From NCBI GenBank assembly GCA_002842435.1, contig PHCX01000004.1:306209-370208 (forward strand): a DNA stretch of 64,000 nucleotides. The letters are read 5' to 3'. The DNA is from Betaproteobacteria bacterium HGW-Betaproteobacteria-1. Its GTDB lineage: Bacteria; Pseudomonadota; Gammaproteobacteria; Burkholderiales; Methylophilaceae. Below, in pieces: positions 19,595 to 28,959 of the stretch. The notes below the pieces were generated by a model, which did not search any database, had not been told where the DNA came from, and saw only the letters and a list, made by a program, of their open reading frames with translations. Positions within the stretch are counted from its first letter, which is position 1. Each line of letters opens with the position of its first letter. Position numbers and translations under genes: made by a program.

Positions 19595-20714
19595 ACTTGC
19601 CATCTATGCGGCCAATCCGGAGTTGAGCCGCGGCCGTGCGCATGAGGAGCCGGCGCCCTATGGTCGCAACCAGTTTCAGCGTGACCGTGATCGCATTATC
19701 CATTCCAGCGCTTTTCGCCGCCTGGAATATAAAACCCAGGTATTCGTCAATCATGAGGGCGACCTCTTCCGCACCCGGCTGACCCATAGTCTGGAAGTCG
19801 CGCAGATCGCCCGTGCCATCGCCCGCAATCTGCGGCTGCAGGAAGATCTGGTGGAAGGTATCGCGCTGGCGCACGATCTCGGCCACACCCCATTTGGTCA
19901 CGCCGGGCAGGATGCACTCAATGAATGCATGAAGGATCATGGCGGCTTCGAGCACAATCTGCAGTCCCTGCGTGTAGTGGACTATCTTGAGCAGCGGTAT
20001 GCCGAATTCGACGGCCTCAACCTCAGCTTTGAGATGCGAGAAGGTATCCTCAAGCATTGTTCTGCCAAGAACGCAAAGCAGCTAGGCGACGTCGGCGAAC
20101 GCTTCCTCAAAAAGCAGCAGCCCTCATTGGAGGCGCAAGTCACCAATCTTGCCGACGAGATCGCCTACAACAATCATGATGTCGATGATGGTTTGCGCTC
20201 AGGTCTGATTACGCTGGAGCAGTTATCCGAAGTACAGATATTCTCCGAGCACCTGCAACTGGTAAGGAAACTTTACCCCGCGCTGGAAGGGCGGCGGCTG
20301 ATTCATGAGACCGTGCGCCGCATGATCAATGCACAGGTGCTTGACCTTTGCCAGCACAGCAGCCGGTTGATTGCAACCGCCAATCCGCAGAGTGTGGATG
20401 AGGTGCGCCAGCATTCCCCGTTGATTACCTTTAGTAGTGGCATGCAAAAGCAGCAGCTGGAATTGAAGCGTTTTCTGCGAGGGCAGTTGTATCAGCATTA
20501 TCGCGTCAATCGCATGAGCGCCAAGGCGCGTCTCATCATCCGCGAATTGTTCAATGTCTTCATCGAAGATCCGGGTCTGTTACCGGACGAGTTTCGAGTC
20601 TATGCCAGAACTGATCAACCCCGCGCAGTGGCCGATTACATCGCCGGCATGACGGATCGGTTTGCGATTCGCGAATATCGCAGGCTGTTTGCCATCGAGG
20701 AACAGTCCCTGTAG
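19587..20714 (+). CDS. dgt: Deoxyguanosinetriphosphate triphosphohydrolase-like protein
   Basis: HD-domain dNTP triphosphohydrolase releasing tripolyphosphate from deoxynucleotides. 375 residues. Metal ligands are seen in [19 protein letters not shown] and [18 protein letters not shown], with a further Asp in [15 protein letters not shown]. The length matches the shorter dgt-like class rather than enterobacterial Dgt (about 505 residues). It overlaps aroB, so aroK-aroB-dgt is one transcript, an arrangement common in betaproteobacteria. Confidence 0.92.
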   Translation: MVELAIYAANPELSRGRAHEEPAPYGRNQFQRDRDRIIHSSAFRRLEYKTQVFVNHEGDLFRTRLTHSLEVAQIARAIARNLRLQEDLVEGIALAHDLGHTPFGHAGQDALNECMKDHGGFEHNLQSLRVVDYLEQRYAEFDGLNLSFEMREGILKHCSAKNAKQLGDVGERFLKKQQPSLEAQVTNLADEIAYNNHDVDDGLRSGLITLEQLSEVQIFSEHLQLVRKLYPALEGRRLIHETVRRMINAQVLDLCQHSSRLIATANPQSVDEVRQHSPLITFSSGMQKQQLELKRFLRGQLYQHYRVNRMSAKARLIIRELFNVFIEDPGLLPDEFRVYARTDQPRAVADYIAGMTDRFAIREYRRLFAIEEQSL

Positions 20715-21019
20715 TTTTATTAATTGCCTCAACAAAACAATATAAGAGCTTTATTTAAAAATCATTTTTTAACCACGGACTTGGCTCGTCCTGCATTTGT
20801 AACAGAATGTGTTGCAGAAAAACAACAATGCACCAAAAAGTGTCACAAAAACACAGCATTTTGTTGCGATGCCAGCTTCGGCTTTGGCATACTAGTTACA
20901 CCTTTCCGCAAGGGGAGTTCGCGAACTCTGTTATCGGGTTTGTGATGGCAGGTTTGAATAAAACCTGCTGATATATAGCAAACTGAATAACAGCAAATTA
21001 AACGCAACAGGAGATAGTT
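20715..21019 (+). promoter_or_regulatory. Porin leader region with three dyads
   Basis: 305 bases without a credible gene; a 73-codon open frame at 20724-20945 has no family features and is rejected. It holds an imperfect hairpin ATGCCAGC..TTTGGCAT (about 20873-20890), a perfect 14-base palindrome GAGTTCGCGAACTC (20915-20928) and a perfect stem GCAGGTTT/AAACCTGC (20948-20955 with 20961-20968, loop GAATA). AGGAG at 21009-21013 is the porin ribosome-binding site. A promoter near TTGCGA..CATACT (about 20865-20892) is possible but weak. Confidence 0.45.
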
Positions 21020-22225
21020 ATGAATAAGAAATTAGGTATGGCAGTTGCTGGTGCCGTCATGGCATTCGGCGCTACAGCCGCTAACGCTGGTATCACCATT
21101 CCAGCAGGCGACTGGACCATCGACATCGGTGGTAACGTAAATGCTTACTACACCCACACTAGCTACGGCGGTGATTTGGATACTAACGTAGATGGTGCGC
21201 CAGGTTCTGAAAGCTCAAACACCATCAGCACCGGCCTGCTGCCAGCTGCTCTGGGCGTTGGTGGTAAGACCCGCCAAAACGATCTGGACATCGCGTTCCA
21301 GTTCACATTCTTCACAGGCGTTGACAGTACAGATGGCGGTGGTACTGCCAATGTGTTCGGCGCAAATGGCGCAGGCGGTAACAGCCTGAACATTCGTCAA
21401 GCTTACATGACTTTTGGTGATGCTTCTTGGGGTACCATCAAGATGGGTCGTGATCTGGGCGTATTCGGTTCCGATGCTATCTTGTCTGACATGACTCTGT
21501 TGGGTGTTGGTACTGGTGCTGGCGGTAACGGTAACTCCACACTGGGCCGTATTGGTTCCGGTTACCTGTATGCTGACTGGGTCGGTCAAATCGCTTACAT
21601 GTCTCCAAATTGGAACGGCTTCAGCTTCGCAGTTGCTGCTCGTCAACCATGGGGCAACACTGACAACAGCGACCTCGGCTTCGACGGTAAGGTTTCTTAC
21701 GAGTGGGCTGGTGACTACGCTGGTAAGGTCTGGGGCGGTTACCTGACTCAGAAGACTGACAACGGTGCCTTCGGTGTAGCGCATGATGAAGAGCGTGCAC
21801 ACGCTTGGGAAATCGGCGGTAAGGTCAGCGTAGCTGGCTTTGGTCTGGTCGGTTACTACTATGATGGCCAAGGCTTGGGCTCATCAGTCGTTGCTTCTGC
21901 TAATCTGCCGCTTTCTGGCTTGCTTATCAATGCAAACGATCAAGATGTAGATGGTGGTTATGTACAAGGTACATACACTATTCCAGGTGTCGGTACCAAG
22001 CTGGGCCTGTCCTGGGGTCAAAGTGAAGTTGAAAAAGGTGGTAACTTCGGTGGTACAGGTGACTACGAAAACGAGTCCTGGATCATCGGTGCTTATCACC
22101 CTCTGACCAAGAGCCTGAATCTGGTTGCTGAGTACACTGATACTGACTACGACAATATCGGTAACGTTAAGGGTGCAAACGGCGATGCCAAGACTATCGC
22201 TCTGGGCGCTATCCTGTTCTTCTAA
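21020..22225 (+). CDS. Gram-negative general porin
   Basis: Trimeric outer-membrane diffusion porin of the betaproteobacterial type (Porin_4-like). 401 residues: signal peptide MNKKLGMAVAGAVMAFGATA with cleavage after ANA, alternating beta-strand pattern throughout, internal IRQAYMTFGDASWGTIKMGR typical of the family, and a C-terminal phenylalanine (GAILFF) for Bam recognition. The codon choice is highly biased (GGT, GCT, CTG), as in very abundant proteins, and there is a strong ribosome-binding site and terminator. Substrate specificity cannot be read from the sequence. Confidence 0.92.
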   Translation: MNKKLGMAVAGAVMAFGATAANAGITIPAGDWTIDIGGNVNAYYTHTSYGGDLDTNVDGAPGSESSNTISTGLLPAALGVGGKTRQNDLDIAFQFTFFTGVDSTDGGGTANVFGANGAGGNSLNIRQAYMTFGDASWGTIKMGRDLGVFGSDAILSDMTLLGVGTGAGGNGNSTLGRIGSGYLYADWVGQIAYMSPNWNGFSFAVAARQPWGNTDNSDLGFDGKVSYEWAGDYAGKVWGGYLTQKTDNGAFGVAHDEERAHAWEIGGKVSVAGFGLVGYYYDGQGLGSSVVASANLPLSGLLINANDQDVDGGYVQGTYTIPGVGTKLGLSWGQSEVEKGGNFGGTGDYENESWIIGAYHPLTKSLNLVAEYTDTDYDNIGNVKGANGDAKTIALGAILFF

Positions 22226-22252
22226 GATTACTCTTAGTTGAATTGAAAGCTG

Positions 22253-22284
22253 AAACGGCACCTTCGGGTGCCGTTTTTATTTTT
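22253..22284 (+). terminator. Rho-independent terminator of the porin gene
   Basis: AAACGGCACC (22253-22262), loop TTCG, GGTGCCGTTT (22267-22276), then T-rich sequence. Perfect 10-base stem with an extra-stable UUCG tetraloop. Confidence 0.92.
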
Positions 22285-22300
22285 GTGGAATGGAAAATAA

Positions 22301-22552
22301 ATGAAATTATTGATCGCTGTTTTGGTATTGTCTTTGTCAGCTTGTGCGCAACTGCAGCGGGGTGAGCTGCAGCCGGTAAAAAGAATCGACGTGAAAGAGC
22401 CGATTTATTTCACGACTTGCAGCGGCATGGTTGAAGATTGGGCAAGCTGCAATAACAAGGCCATGAAGACTTGCACTAATGGTTATAGTGTCATCAGCAA
22501 GGAGGAGAACCCGACTGCTGGTCGGCGGGATATGACCTTCAGATGTAATTAA
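22301..22552 (+). CDS. Small lipoprotein of unknown function
   Basis: 83 residues. Signal peptide with lipobox LSAC (Cys15), then a short mature domain with four further cysteines (TTCSGM, ASCNNK, KTCTNG, FRCN), which suggests disulfides in the periplasm. A GGAATGGAAA stretch ahead of the ATG may serve as ribosome-binding site. It follows the porin terminator by about 17 bases. I do not recognise the family. Confidence 0.7.
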   Translation: MKLLIAVLVLSLSACAQLQRGELQPVKRIDVKEPIYFTTCSGMVEDWASCNNKAMKTCTNGYSVISKEENPTAGRRDMTFRCN

Positions 22553-22573
22553 TGCAATGGCTAGAACAATTTT

Positions 22574-22601
22574 CAGGCTTGCTAAGGGCTGAGCAAGCCT
22601 G
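22574..22601. terminator. Perfect hairpin between convergent lipoprotein and ntrC genes
   Basis: CAGGCTTGCT (22574-22583) and AGCAAGCCTG (22592-22601) form a 10-base stem with an 8-base loop, placed 3' of both convergent genes. There is no clear U-tract on either strand, so it may stabilise mRNA ends rather than terminate by itself. Confidence 0.5.
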
Positions 22602-22675
22602 TCCGTGATGCGTAAGGGCATGAATTGCCCATCCATGGGTTTGGATATATGGACTGTGTTAAGGAATGGCAGGAG

Positions 22676-24064
22676 TTACTCGTCTATCCCCAGTTCCTGA
22701 ATCTTTCTGGTCAGTGTATTGCGGCCGATGCCAAGCTGATGTGCGGCTTCGATGCGGCGTCCGCCGGTGTGCTGCAAGGCCTTGGTGATGAGGATGCGTT
22801 CGAAATCCTTGGCCCGGTTATCGAGGATCTCCTGTTCTCCGCGATTCAACGCGTCAATCACATCCAGCGCCAAGGCTTCGCGCCAGTTGCTGGTTGTTTG
22901 TGGTTTTGCGGAATCTTCCTTCAGTTCTGGCGGCAAGTCAGCCACATCGATATTTTGTCCAGGGGCCATGACGGTGAGCCAGTGACAGATATTTTCCAGT
23001 TGGCGGACGTTGCCGCTCCAGTTCATGTTGGTAAGGTAAGTGAGTGTTGCTGCTGACGGAATTTTGGTATCTACGCCCAATTCCTGCGCGCTTTGTTGCA
23101 GGAAGTGTTTGACTAGCAGGGGGATGTCCTCACGGCGCTCACGCAGTGGTGGCAGGCGCAGACGTATCACATTAAGGCGATGGAACAGGTCTTCACGGAA
23201 CAGTCCCAGTTTCACTCGCTCTTCCAGGTCCTGGTGGGTGGCGGCGATGATGCGCACATTGACTTTGACTGGCTGGTGACCACCGACGCGGTAGAACTGG
23301 CCGTCACATAACACGCGCAACAAACGTGTCTGCAGGTCGGAGGGCATATCGCCGATTTCATCAAGAAACAAAGTGCCGCCATCGGCCTGTTCGAAACGGC
23401 CGCGTCTTGCTGCCTGGGCGCCGGTGAACGCGCCGCGTTCATGTCCGAACAGCTCGGATTCCAGCAAGTCTTTGGGGATGGCGGCAGTGTTGATAGCAAT
23501 GAAAGGTTTTTCTGCGCGCGGGCTGTGGCGATGCAGTGCGCTGGCAACCAGTTCCTTGCCGGTACCGGATTCGCCATTGATCAGCACCGTGGCATGTGAG
23601 CGGCTGAGGCGGCCGATGGCGCGGAATACTTCCTGCATGGCGGGGGCCTGGCCGATGATCTCCGGCGATTCCTCCAGCGTCACCACCTCGGTTGCCTGCC
23701 GCATGCTCTCTTCGACGGCACGGCGGATGATCTCAATCGCCTGATCGACATCGAAAGGTTTAGCCAGGTATTCGAAGGCCCCACCTTGAAAGGCTGCTAC
23801 GGCGCTTTCCAGATCCGAATAGGCAGTCATGATGATAACGGGTACATCGGGCAGGCGCTGCCTGATCTCTTGCAGGAAATCCAGACCGGAACCATTGGGC
23901 ATGCGGATGTCGCTGACTACCACCTGTGGTTCTTCGCGGTTTAACGCATTGAGCGCTTCCGGTACGGAAGAGAAGGTCTTGAATTCCATGTCGGTACGCG
24001 CCAGTGCTTTTTCGAACACCCAGCGTATCGATTTATCGTCGTCAATTATCCAGATCGGTTTCAT
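22676..24064 (-). CDS. ntrC: Nitrogen regulation response regulator NtrC
   Basis: Sigma-54 activator of nitrogen-starvation genes. 462 residues: receiver domain (about 1-120; IIDDDKSIRWV, phospho-Asp in VVSDIRMPNGSG, Lys in YLAKPF), AAA+ domain (about 140-380; Walker A GESGTGKELVASALH, GAFTGA loop for sigma-54 contact, DEIGDMP), and a C-terminal Fis-type HTH (RIEAAHQLGIGRNTLTRKIQ). Downstream of ntrB in the same orientation, 22 bases apart. A sigma-54 promoter and an NtrC box lie upstream of glnA in this window, so the target is local. Confidence 0.96.
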   Translation of the reverse strand: MKPIWIIDDDKSIRWVFEKALARTDMEFKTFSSVPEALNALNREEPQVVVSDIRMPNGSGLDFLQEIRQRLPDVPVIIMTAYSDLESAVAAFQGGAFEYLAKPFDVDQAIEIIRRAVEESMRQATEVVTLEESPEIIGQAPAMQEVFRAIGRLSRSHATVLINGESGTGKELVASALHRHSPRAEKPFIAINTAAIPKDLLESELFGHERGAFTGAQAARRGRFEQADGGTLFLDEIGDMPSDLQTRLLRVLCDGQFYRVGGHQPVKVNVRIIAATHQDLEERVKLGLFREDLFHRLNVIRLRLPPLRERREDIPLLVKHFLQQSAQELGVDTKIPSAATLTYLTNMNWSGNVRQLENICHWLTVMAPGQNIDVADLPPELKEDSAKPQTTSNWREALALDVIDALNRGEQEILDNRAKDFERILITKALQHTGGRRIEAAHQLGIGRNTLTRKIQELGIDE

Positions 24065-24086
24065 ATGATTAATTCCTGATGCGTAT

Positions 24087-25190
24087 TTATTGCCGTGGCA
24101 CTGTGCCGTTCATGGCAGAGCTCTCAATCGGGAGCAGGATGGTAAAACAGGTGTGACCGGGGCTGCTTTCGCATTCGATCATGCCGTGATGTTGGGTAAT
24201 GAATGTCTGGGCCAGTGTCAGGCCCAAGCCGGAGCCACCTTCGGTGCCGGAGACCAGCGGGAAGAAGATACGGTCGCGAATCTCCGGCGGGATGCCGGGG
24301 CCATTGTCAATAATCTGCAGCTTGATGGCGACGCGGTAACGTTTTCTGGCCAGTGTGACCTGACGCTCGGCACGCGTGCGCAGGATGATTTCAGACGGCG
24401 CGCCGGTTTCATTGGGCTGTTTTTGCATGGCCTGCGCCGCGTTTCTGGCAATGTTGAGCACGGCCTGTATCAGTTTCTCGCGGTCGCCAATCAGTTCCGG
24501 CAGGCTGATGTCGTAATCACGCTTGATGATAACGCCTTTGGGCGATTCGGCCAGCAACAAGCTGCGTACGCGTTCCAGAACCTCGTGGATGTTGGTAGGC
24601 TCGTATTTTGGAACACGATGCGGCACAAGCAAGCGATCCATCAGCGATTGCAGACGGTCGGCTTCCTTGATGATGACCTGGGTATATTCGCGCAGACTGA
24701 CCTGCGGCAGTTCGTGCTCGAGCAGCTGTGCTGCACCGCGCAGTCCGCCCAGCGGGTTTCGAATCTCATGCGCCAGATTGCGCAGCAGTTCGGCATTGGC
24801 CTGTTGCTGAATCAGCATACGTTCCTCGCGTGCGATACGCAGTTGCTGGTCCATTTGTTGAAACTCCAGCACTAGGCAGGCAGGCGCCAGTTCTACCGGT
24901 GTCACGGTACAGGTCACGGCCAGTGAGTTTTGCCGCAAAGTGGTGATGACGAATTCATGTTCACGGAATGGGCTGTGATTCTTGATCGCATGTTCCAGAG
25001 CGCTATGCAGGATCTCGCAATCCGGGAATACCTGCGAGATATTGAGGCCGCGTATCTGCTTTGCGCTCAGTGCAAAGACAACTTCTGCGCCTGGGTTGGC
25101 ATAAACGACATCCCGCTGTTTATCAAGCAGGATGACGGCGGTGGCTAAATGTTCCAGTCCGGCAAATGAGGGTGGGGTGGTTTGATCCAT
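24087..25190 (-). CDS. ntrB: Nitrogen regulation sensor histidine kinase NtrB
   Basis: Cytosolic kinase/phosphatase of NtrC, controlled by PII in the family. 367 residues: N-terminal PAS (about 10-120; LDKQRDVVYANPGAEVVF), HisKA with the phospho-His in NLAHEIRNPLGGLRGAAQ, and an HATPase domain with the N-box (QAVLNIARNAAQAM), DNGPGIP and GGSGLGLTLAQ. No transmembrane segment. It lies between the DUF4124 gene and ntrC. Confidence 0.95.
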   Translation of the reverse strand: MDQTTPPSFAGLEHLATAVILLDKQRDVVYANPGAEVVFALSAKQIRGLNISQVFPDCEILHSALEHAIKNHSPFREHEFVITTLRQNSLAVTCTVTPVELAPACLVLEFQQMDQQLRIAREERMLIQQQANAELLRNLAHEIRNPLGGLRGAAQLLEHELPQVSLREYTQVIIKEADRLQSLMDRLLVPHRVPKYEPTNIHEVLERVRSLLLAESPKGVIIKRDYDISLPELIGDREKLIQAVLNIARNAAQAMQKQPNETGAPSEIILRTRAERQVTLARKRYRVAIKLQIIDNGPGIPPEIRDRIFFPLVSGTEGGSGLGLTLAQTFITQHHGMIECESSPGHTCFTILLPIESSAMNGTVPRQ

Positions 25191-25244
25191 GGCAGCTTAG
25201 ACTAAGCAAAAGCCAGGCCATGGATCGGCAATATGGAAATAATT

Positions 25245-25736
25245 TTAATTGAGCGCGTCCAGCTCTTTTTGCAGCAGTTGGATGTTCTTCTCATGGGTGT
25301 CCACATTGGCTTGCAATTGCTTCATTTTTTCTTCGAACTTGGCGACATTGCGGAAAGTCTTGCCGCCGGCACCTTTGTAAACTTCGGGCTTGGAAGCGCC
25401 CTCGTCATAGGCTTTTTTCGCTTCTTCCAGCGCCTTTTTCTCTGCTTCCAGTTCGGCCTGGAGAATCTGTTTACGCGTGTTGTCGCGCTGGTTCTGTGTT
25501 TGCTTGTCTACACGGGGGAAGCTAAATGGCGTAGGGGTCTTGACCTCGCGGCTGGGGATCGATGCACCATTAGTGGGCGGTGGGTCGATGTCAAGTTTCT
25601 TTGCCCCTTTAACGGGCACGTTGGTATAGGTTACACGGCCATCTTCATCAATGACTTTGTAGATTTCCGCTATCGCAACTGGTATCTGTGCCAGTAAAGC
25701 GCAGCCAAGTACAAGTAATGAAAGTGATTTTCTCAT
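25245..25736 (-). CDS. DUF4124 periplasmic protein
   Basis: About 163 residues. Signal peptide MRKSLSLLVLGCALLAQIP.. cleaved after AIA, then the DUF4124 motif EIYKVIDEDGRVTYTNVPVK near the mature N-terminus, a proline-rich linker and a long charged coiled coil (about 85-160; KQILQAELEAEKKALEEAKK). ATG 25736 is preferred over the frame opening at 25751 because it begins the signal peptide. Its place between glnA and ntrB is common in betaproteobacteria; the function is unknown. Confidence 0.85.
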   Translation of the reverse strand: MRKSLSLLVLGCALLAQIPVAIAEIYKVIDEDGRVTYTNVPVKGAKKLDIDPPPTNGASIPSREVKTPTPFSFPRVDKQTQNQRDNTRKQILQAELEAEKKALEEAKKAYDEGASKPEVYKGAGGKTFRNVAKFEEKMKQLQANVDTHEKNIQLLQKELDALN

Positions 25737-25842
25737 GTGAGCTGATTCCATAAGACGGAGTGTAGAGGAGACATGCTACTAAGGCAACGAGTAGAAAGGA
25801 TGCTTCGTTGACCTGCGACTGTTATCCCGCACATGGTAGGCA

Positions 25843-25869
25843 TAAAAAACGGCAGCCTGAGCTGCCGTT
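25843..25869 (-). terminator. Rho-independent terminator of glnA
   Basis: On the minus strand, AACGGCAGC / GCTGCCGTT form a perfect 9-base stem (25848-25856 with 25861-25869) with loop TCAG, followed by a run of T (the A-run 25844-25849 on the plus strand). It lies between the glnA stop and the DUF4124 gene, so ntrBC need readthrough or their own promoter. Confidence 0.9.
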
Positions 25870-25916
25870 CTTTATGGCGATCGATAAGACCGTCCGGATT
25901 ATCTCTGTATAGCAGC

Positions 25917-27326
25917 TTAGCAGCTGTAATACATACCGAACTCGACCGGGTGGGGAGTCATGCGCAGCTTGTTGACTTCTTCCATCTTCAGCTCGATGTA
26001 GCTGTTGATCCAGTCTTCGGAGAAAACGCCACCACGTGTCAGGAACTCACGGTCCTTGTCCAGGGCTTCCAATGCCATTTCCAGGGAGGAGCAAACGGTT
26101 GGGATCTGTGCATCTTCTTCTGGAGGCAGATGGTAGAGATCCTTTGTCGCTGGTTCGCCTGGGTGAATCTTGTTCTGCACGCCATCCAGGCCGGCCATCA
26201 GCATGGCGCTGAATGCCAGGTATGGGTTGGCGGTAGGATCCGGGAAGCGGGCTTCAACGCGGCGTGCCTTGTCGCCATGTACAAACGGGATGCGGATCGC
26301 AGCGGAACGGTTCTTGGCAGAATAGGCCAGTTTTACCGGTGCTTCGAAGTGCGGTACCAAGCGTTTGTAGGAGTTGGTGCTGGGGTTGGTGATGGCGTTT
26401 AAAGCGCGTGCGTGCTTGATGATGCCGCCAATGTAGTACAGCGCGAACTCGCTCAGGCCGGCATAGCCGTTACCTGCGAACAGGTTCTTGCCGTCTTTCC
26501 ATACGGATTGGTGGACGTGCATACCGGAACCGTTGTCGCCAAAGAACGGCTTTGGCATGAAGGTAGCAGTCTTGCCATAAGCGTGAGCGGTGTTCAGTAC
26601 GACATATTTCAATACCTGGGTCCAGTCAGCACGACGGGTCAGTGTATTGAATTTAGTGCCGATTTCGCATTGGCCGGCAGTGGCCACTTCGTGGTGGTGA
26701 ACTTCGACCGGGATGCCCATCTCTTCCAGTGCCACGCACATGGCGGAACGTACGTCCTGCAGTGAGTCAACTGGTGGTACCGGGAAATAACCGCCTTTTA
26801 CACCTGGACGGTGGCCGGTATTGCCGCCCTCGAAGTTGTCACCGGATGCCCAAGCGCCTTCTTCGGAGTTGATTTTTACCGAACAGCCTTGCATGTTGGC
26901 GCTCCATTGGATGGAGTCGAAAATGAAGAATTCTGGCTCTGGGCCGAAATAGGCGGTGTCGCCCAAGCCGCTGGATTTCAGGTAGGCTTCTGCACGTTTT
27001 GCCAGGCTGCGTGGGCAACGGTCGTAACCTTTGCCATCTGTTGGGTCCACAACATCACAACTCAGGATCAGTGTAGGCTCGTCCATGAATGGATCGATAT
27101 TGGCGGTATCTGGATCCGGCATCAGTTGCATGTCGGATGCCTGGATGCCTTTCCAGCCGGAAATTGATGAGCCATCGAAGGCGTGGCCTTCGGTGAACTT
27201 GTCCTCATTGAATGCTGAAACCGGCACAGTTACGTGTTGTTCCTTGCCTTTGGTATCGGTAAAACGAAAATCAACAAATTTGATGTCGTTTTCCTTTACC
27301 ATCTTCATTACATCAGCGACCGCCAT
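25917..27326 (-). CDS. glnA: Glutamine synthetase type I
   Basis: ATP-dependent ammonia assimilation into glutamine; a dodecameric cytosolic enzyme. 469 residues. Motifs: [23 protein letters not shown] (metal-binding Glu), [40 protein letters not shown], and the adenylylation loop NLYHLPPEE in variant form [10 protein letters not shown] with the target Tyr, so it is of the GSI-beta, adenylylation-regulated class. The ribosome-binding site TAGGAG precedes the ATG. Transcription is predicted from a sigma-54 promoter about 70 bases upstream with an NtrC enhancer site beyond it. Confidence 0.97.
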   Translation of the reverse strand: MAVADVMKMVKENDIKFVDFRFTDTKGKEQHVTVPVSAFNEDKFTEGHAFDGSSISGWKGIQASDMQLMPDPDTANIDPFMDEPTLILSCDVVDPTDGKGYDRCPRSLAKRAEAYLKSSGLGDTAYFGPEPEFFIFDSIQWSANMQGCSVKINSEEGAWASGDNFEGGNTGHRPGVKGGYFPVPPVDSLQDVRSAMCVALEEMGIPVEVHHHEVATAGQCEIGTKFNTLTRRADWTQVLKYVVLNTAHAYGKTATFMPKPFFGDNGSGMHVHQSVWKDGKNLFAGNGYAGLSEFALYYIGGIIKHARALNAITNPSTNSYKRLVPHFEAPVKLAYSAKNRSAAIRIPFVHGDKARRVEARFPDPTANPYLAFSAMLMAGLDGVQNKIHPGEPATKDLYHLPPEEDAQIPTVCSSLEMALEALDKDREFLTRGGVFSEDWINSYIELKMEEVNKLRMTPHPVEFGMYYSC

Positions 27327-27397
27327 TTGATTCTCCTAAAACAATTGATAAGGATGATTAAAATCTGGGATGAAACTATTTTTTAGATTTTGTAACT

Positions 27398-27413
27398 AGC
27401 AGGAAATGTGCCA
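27398..27413 (-). promoter_or_regulatory. Sigma-54 (-24/-12) promoter of glnA
   Basis: Minus-strand TGGCACATTTCCTGCT has the -24 GG (27412-27411) and -12 GC (27400-27399) exactly 12 bases apart, fitting TGGCAC-N5-TTGC with one mismatch (CTGC). The predicted start of transcription is near 27387, about 60 bases before the glnA ATG. This agrees with the presence of ntrBC next door. Confidence 0.8.
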
Positions 27414-27505
27414 TCGCTTAGATTACATATTCTCATTTTCACACATAAGGTTATAAATGAGAACAGTCGATTGCTGTTTGATATTGGTGCATGAAATTGT
27501 CTATT

Positions 27506-27522
27506 TGCACCAGTATGGTGCG
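27506..27522. promoter_or_regulatory. NtrC enhancer-binding site upstream of glnA
   Basis: TGCACCAGTATGGTGCG matches the NtrC dyad TGCACC-N5-GGTGCA at 11 of 12 arm positions. It lies about 120-135 bases upstream of the predicted glnA start, the usual enhancer distance. A further half-site GGTGCA is at 27486-27491. The dyad also stands only about 25 bases before a TATAAT (27548-27553) facing the rhodanese gene, so it could influence that promoter too. Confidence 0.8.
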
Positions 27523-27634
27523 CTCGGTGGGGTGCGGAGAAAACGGCTATAATTCTAAGGCTAACATGAGTGAATATCTGCCTTGCATGCCATTCATTCG
27601 TTTATTTTGATAGGAAATTTTTGAGGAGTCAGTC

Positions 27635-28090
27635 ATGGAGACACTTAACAGAATTTTGCAACATGCGAGGCAGCGTGCGGTTGAGAAAGGGTTGCCTTAT
27701 GCTGGCGCCCTGACCCCGAGTGAGGCGCAGCAGGTGTTGCAACTCGCACCGGGTACTAAGCTGGTGGATGTGCGTAGCCGGGCAGAACTTGATCTGGTCG
27801 GCAGAATTCCTGAGACCGTGCATATCGAATGGGCATTTTATCCGGCATGGACGCCGAACCCGGACTTTTTGAGCCAATTGAGGATGCAGGTCGATCAGGA
27901 AGCTTTGGTGATGTTCATCTGCCGCACAGGCGGACGCTCCAATCATGCGGCGACAGCCGCGGCGGCAGGAGGATACACCGAAGCGTATAACGTGCTTGAA
28001 GGCTTTGAGGGCGAGGCGGAAGCCGGTAGCGGTCAGCGTGGCAAAATCAATGGCTGGAAAGCTGCGAACCTGCCGTGGACACATGGTTGA
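27635..28090 (+). CDS. Rhodanese-domain protein
   Basis: Single rhodanese domain, 151 residues, likely a sulfur or selenium carrier or a thiosulfate sulfurtransferase. The active-site loop is CRTGGRS with the persulfide-forming cysteine, preceded by KLVDVRSRAELDLVGRIPE and followed by YNVLEGFEGEAEA. No signal peptide, so cytosolic. GAGGAG ahead of the ATG is a good ribosome-binding site, and a TATAAT at 27548-27553 may be its -10 box. aroE follows 42 bases later; the link is positional only. Confidence 0.9.
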   Translation: METLNRILQHARQRAVEKGLPYAGALTPSEAQQVLQLAPGTKLVDVRSRAELDLVGRIPETVHIEWAFYPAWTPNPDFLSQLRMQVDQEALVMFICRTGGRSNHAATAAAAGGYTEAYNVLEGFEGEAEAGSGQRGKINGWKAANLPWTHG

Positions 28091-28132
28091 TTTGATGTCC
28101 GAACGATATCCTTTTTCAGGAAAGCCGGTCGC

Positions 28133-28954
28133 ATGACGGATCGTTATGCAGTCATCGGACATCCGGTCGAGCACAGCAAATCTCCGCAGATTCACGCGGC
28201 ATTTGCCAGACAGACGGCACAGGACATCAGCTATGAAAAGATCCTGGCGCCGCTCGACGGTTTCGCGCAGACGGTAGCCGCCATGCGCGCTGACGGTTTC
28301 ATGGGCGCCAATGTGACGGTGCCATTCAAACTGGAGGCGTTTCATTTGGCATACCGCCTGACCGAGCGTGCGAACGATGCCGGTGCAGTCAATACCTTGC
28401 TGTTCACAGGCGAAGGTGTGATCGGTGACAACACCGACGGCGTCGGCCTGGTGCGCGATATTCAGCATAATCTTGCAGTCGCCATCCAGGGCAAGCGTGT
28501 GCTGCTGATCGGTGCCGGCGGCGCGGCGGAAGGCGTGCTGCATCCCGTCCTTGAACAGCAACCCGGCCTCTTGGTTATCAGTAACCGGACGCTGGACAAG
28601 GCGCTGATCATGGTCAAGAAGATCGAGGAACGGGGTGATTTCCGTTTTGTTTCGGTGCAGGCACAGGCGTTTGAAGACCTGCAAGGGCAGGCATTCGACA
28701 TTGTCATCAATGCGACATCGGCAGGGTTGAGCGACAGTGAACTGCCCTTGCCCCCAGGAATCTTTGCGCCAGGCGCACTGGCTTACGACATGATGTACGG
28801 GCGCGAAACGCCTTTCATGAAATTCGCCCGCTTGCAGCAGGCGCGGGTGGCCGATGGTCTGGGCATGCTGGTCGAGCAGGCGGCCGAATCCTTCTACCTG
28901 TGGCGCGGGGTCAGGCCGCTTACCGCGCCGGTCATCGCTGCATTCAGGGCATAG
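28133..28954 (+). CDS. aroE: Shikimate dehydrogenase
   Basis: NADPH-dependent reduction of 3-dehydroshikimate. 273 residues. The N-terminal substrate domain has GHPVEHSKSPQIHAAFA and ANVTVPFK with the catalytic Lys, and NTDGVG carries the catalytic Asp. The Rossmann domain shows VLLIGAGGAAEGV and SNRTLDKA. C-terminal GLGMLVEQAAESFYLWRG is typical. Third shikimate-pathway gene of the window, next to mtgA as is usual in betaproteobacteria. Confidence 0.96.
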   Translation: MTDRYAVIGHPVEHSKSPQIHAAFARQTAQDISYEKILAPLDGFAQTVAAMRADGFMGANVTVPFKLEAFHLAYRLTERANDAGAVNTLLFTGEGVIGDNTDGVGLVRDIQHNLAVAIQGKRVLLIGAGGAAEGVLHPVLEQQPGLLVISNRTLDKALIMVKKIEERGDFRFVSVQAQAFEDLQGQAFDIVINATSAGLSDSELPLPPGIFAPGALAYDMMYGRETPFMKFARLQQARVADGLGMLVEQAAESFYLWRGVRPLTAPVIAAFRA

Positions 28955-28959
28955 TTTCA

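Noticed and set aside
20724-20945. A 73-codon frame upstream of the porin gene
   Set aside because: No ribosome-binding site, no hydrophobic or domain pattern; it covers the leader dyads and is more likely untranslated.
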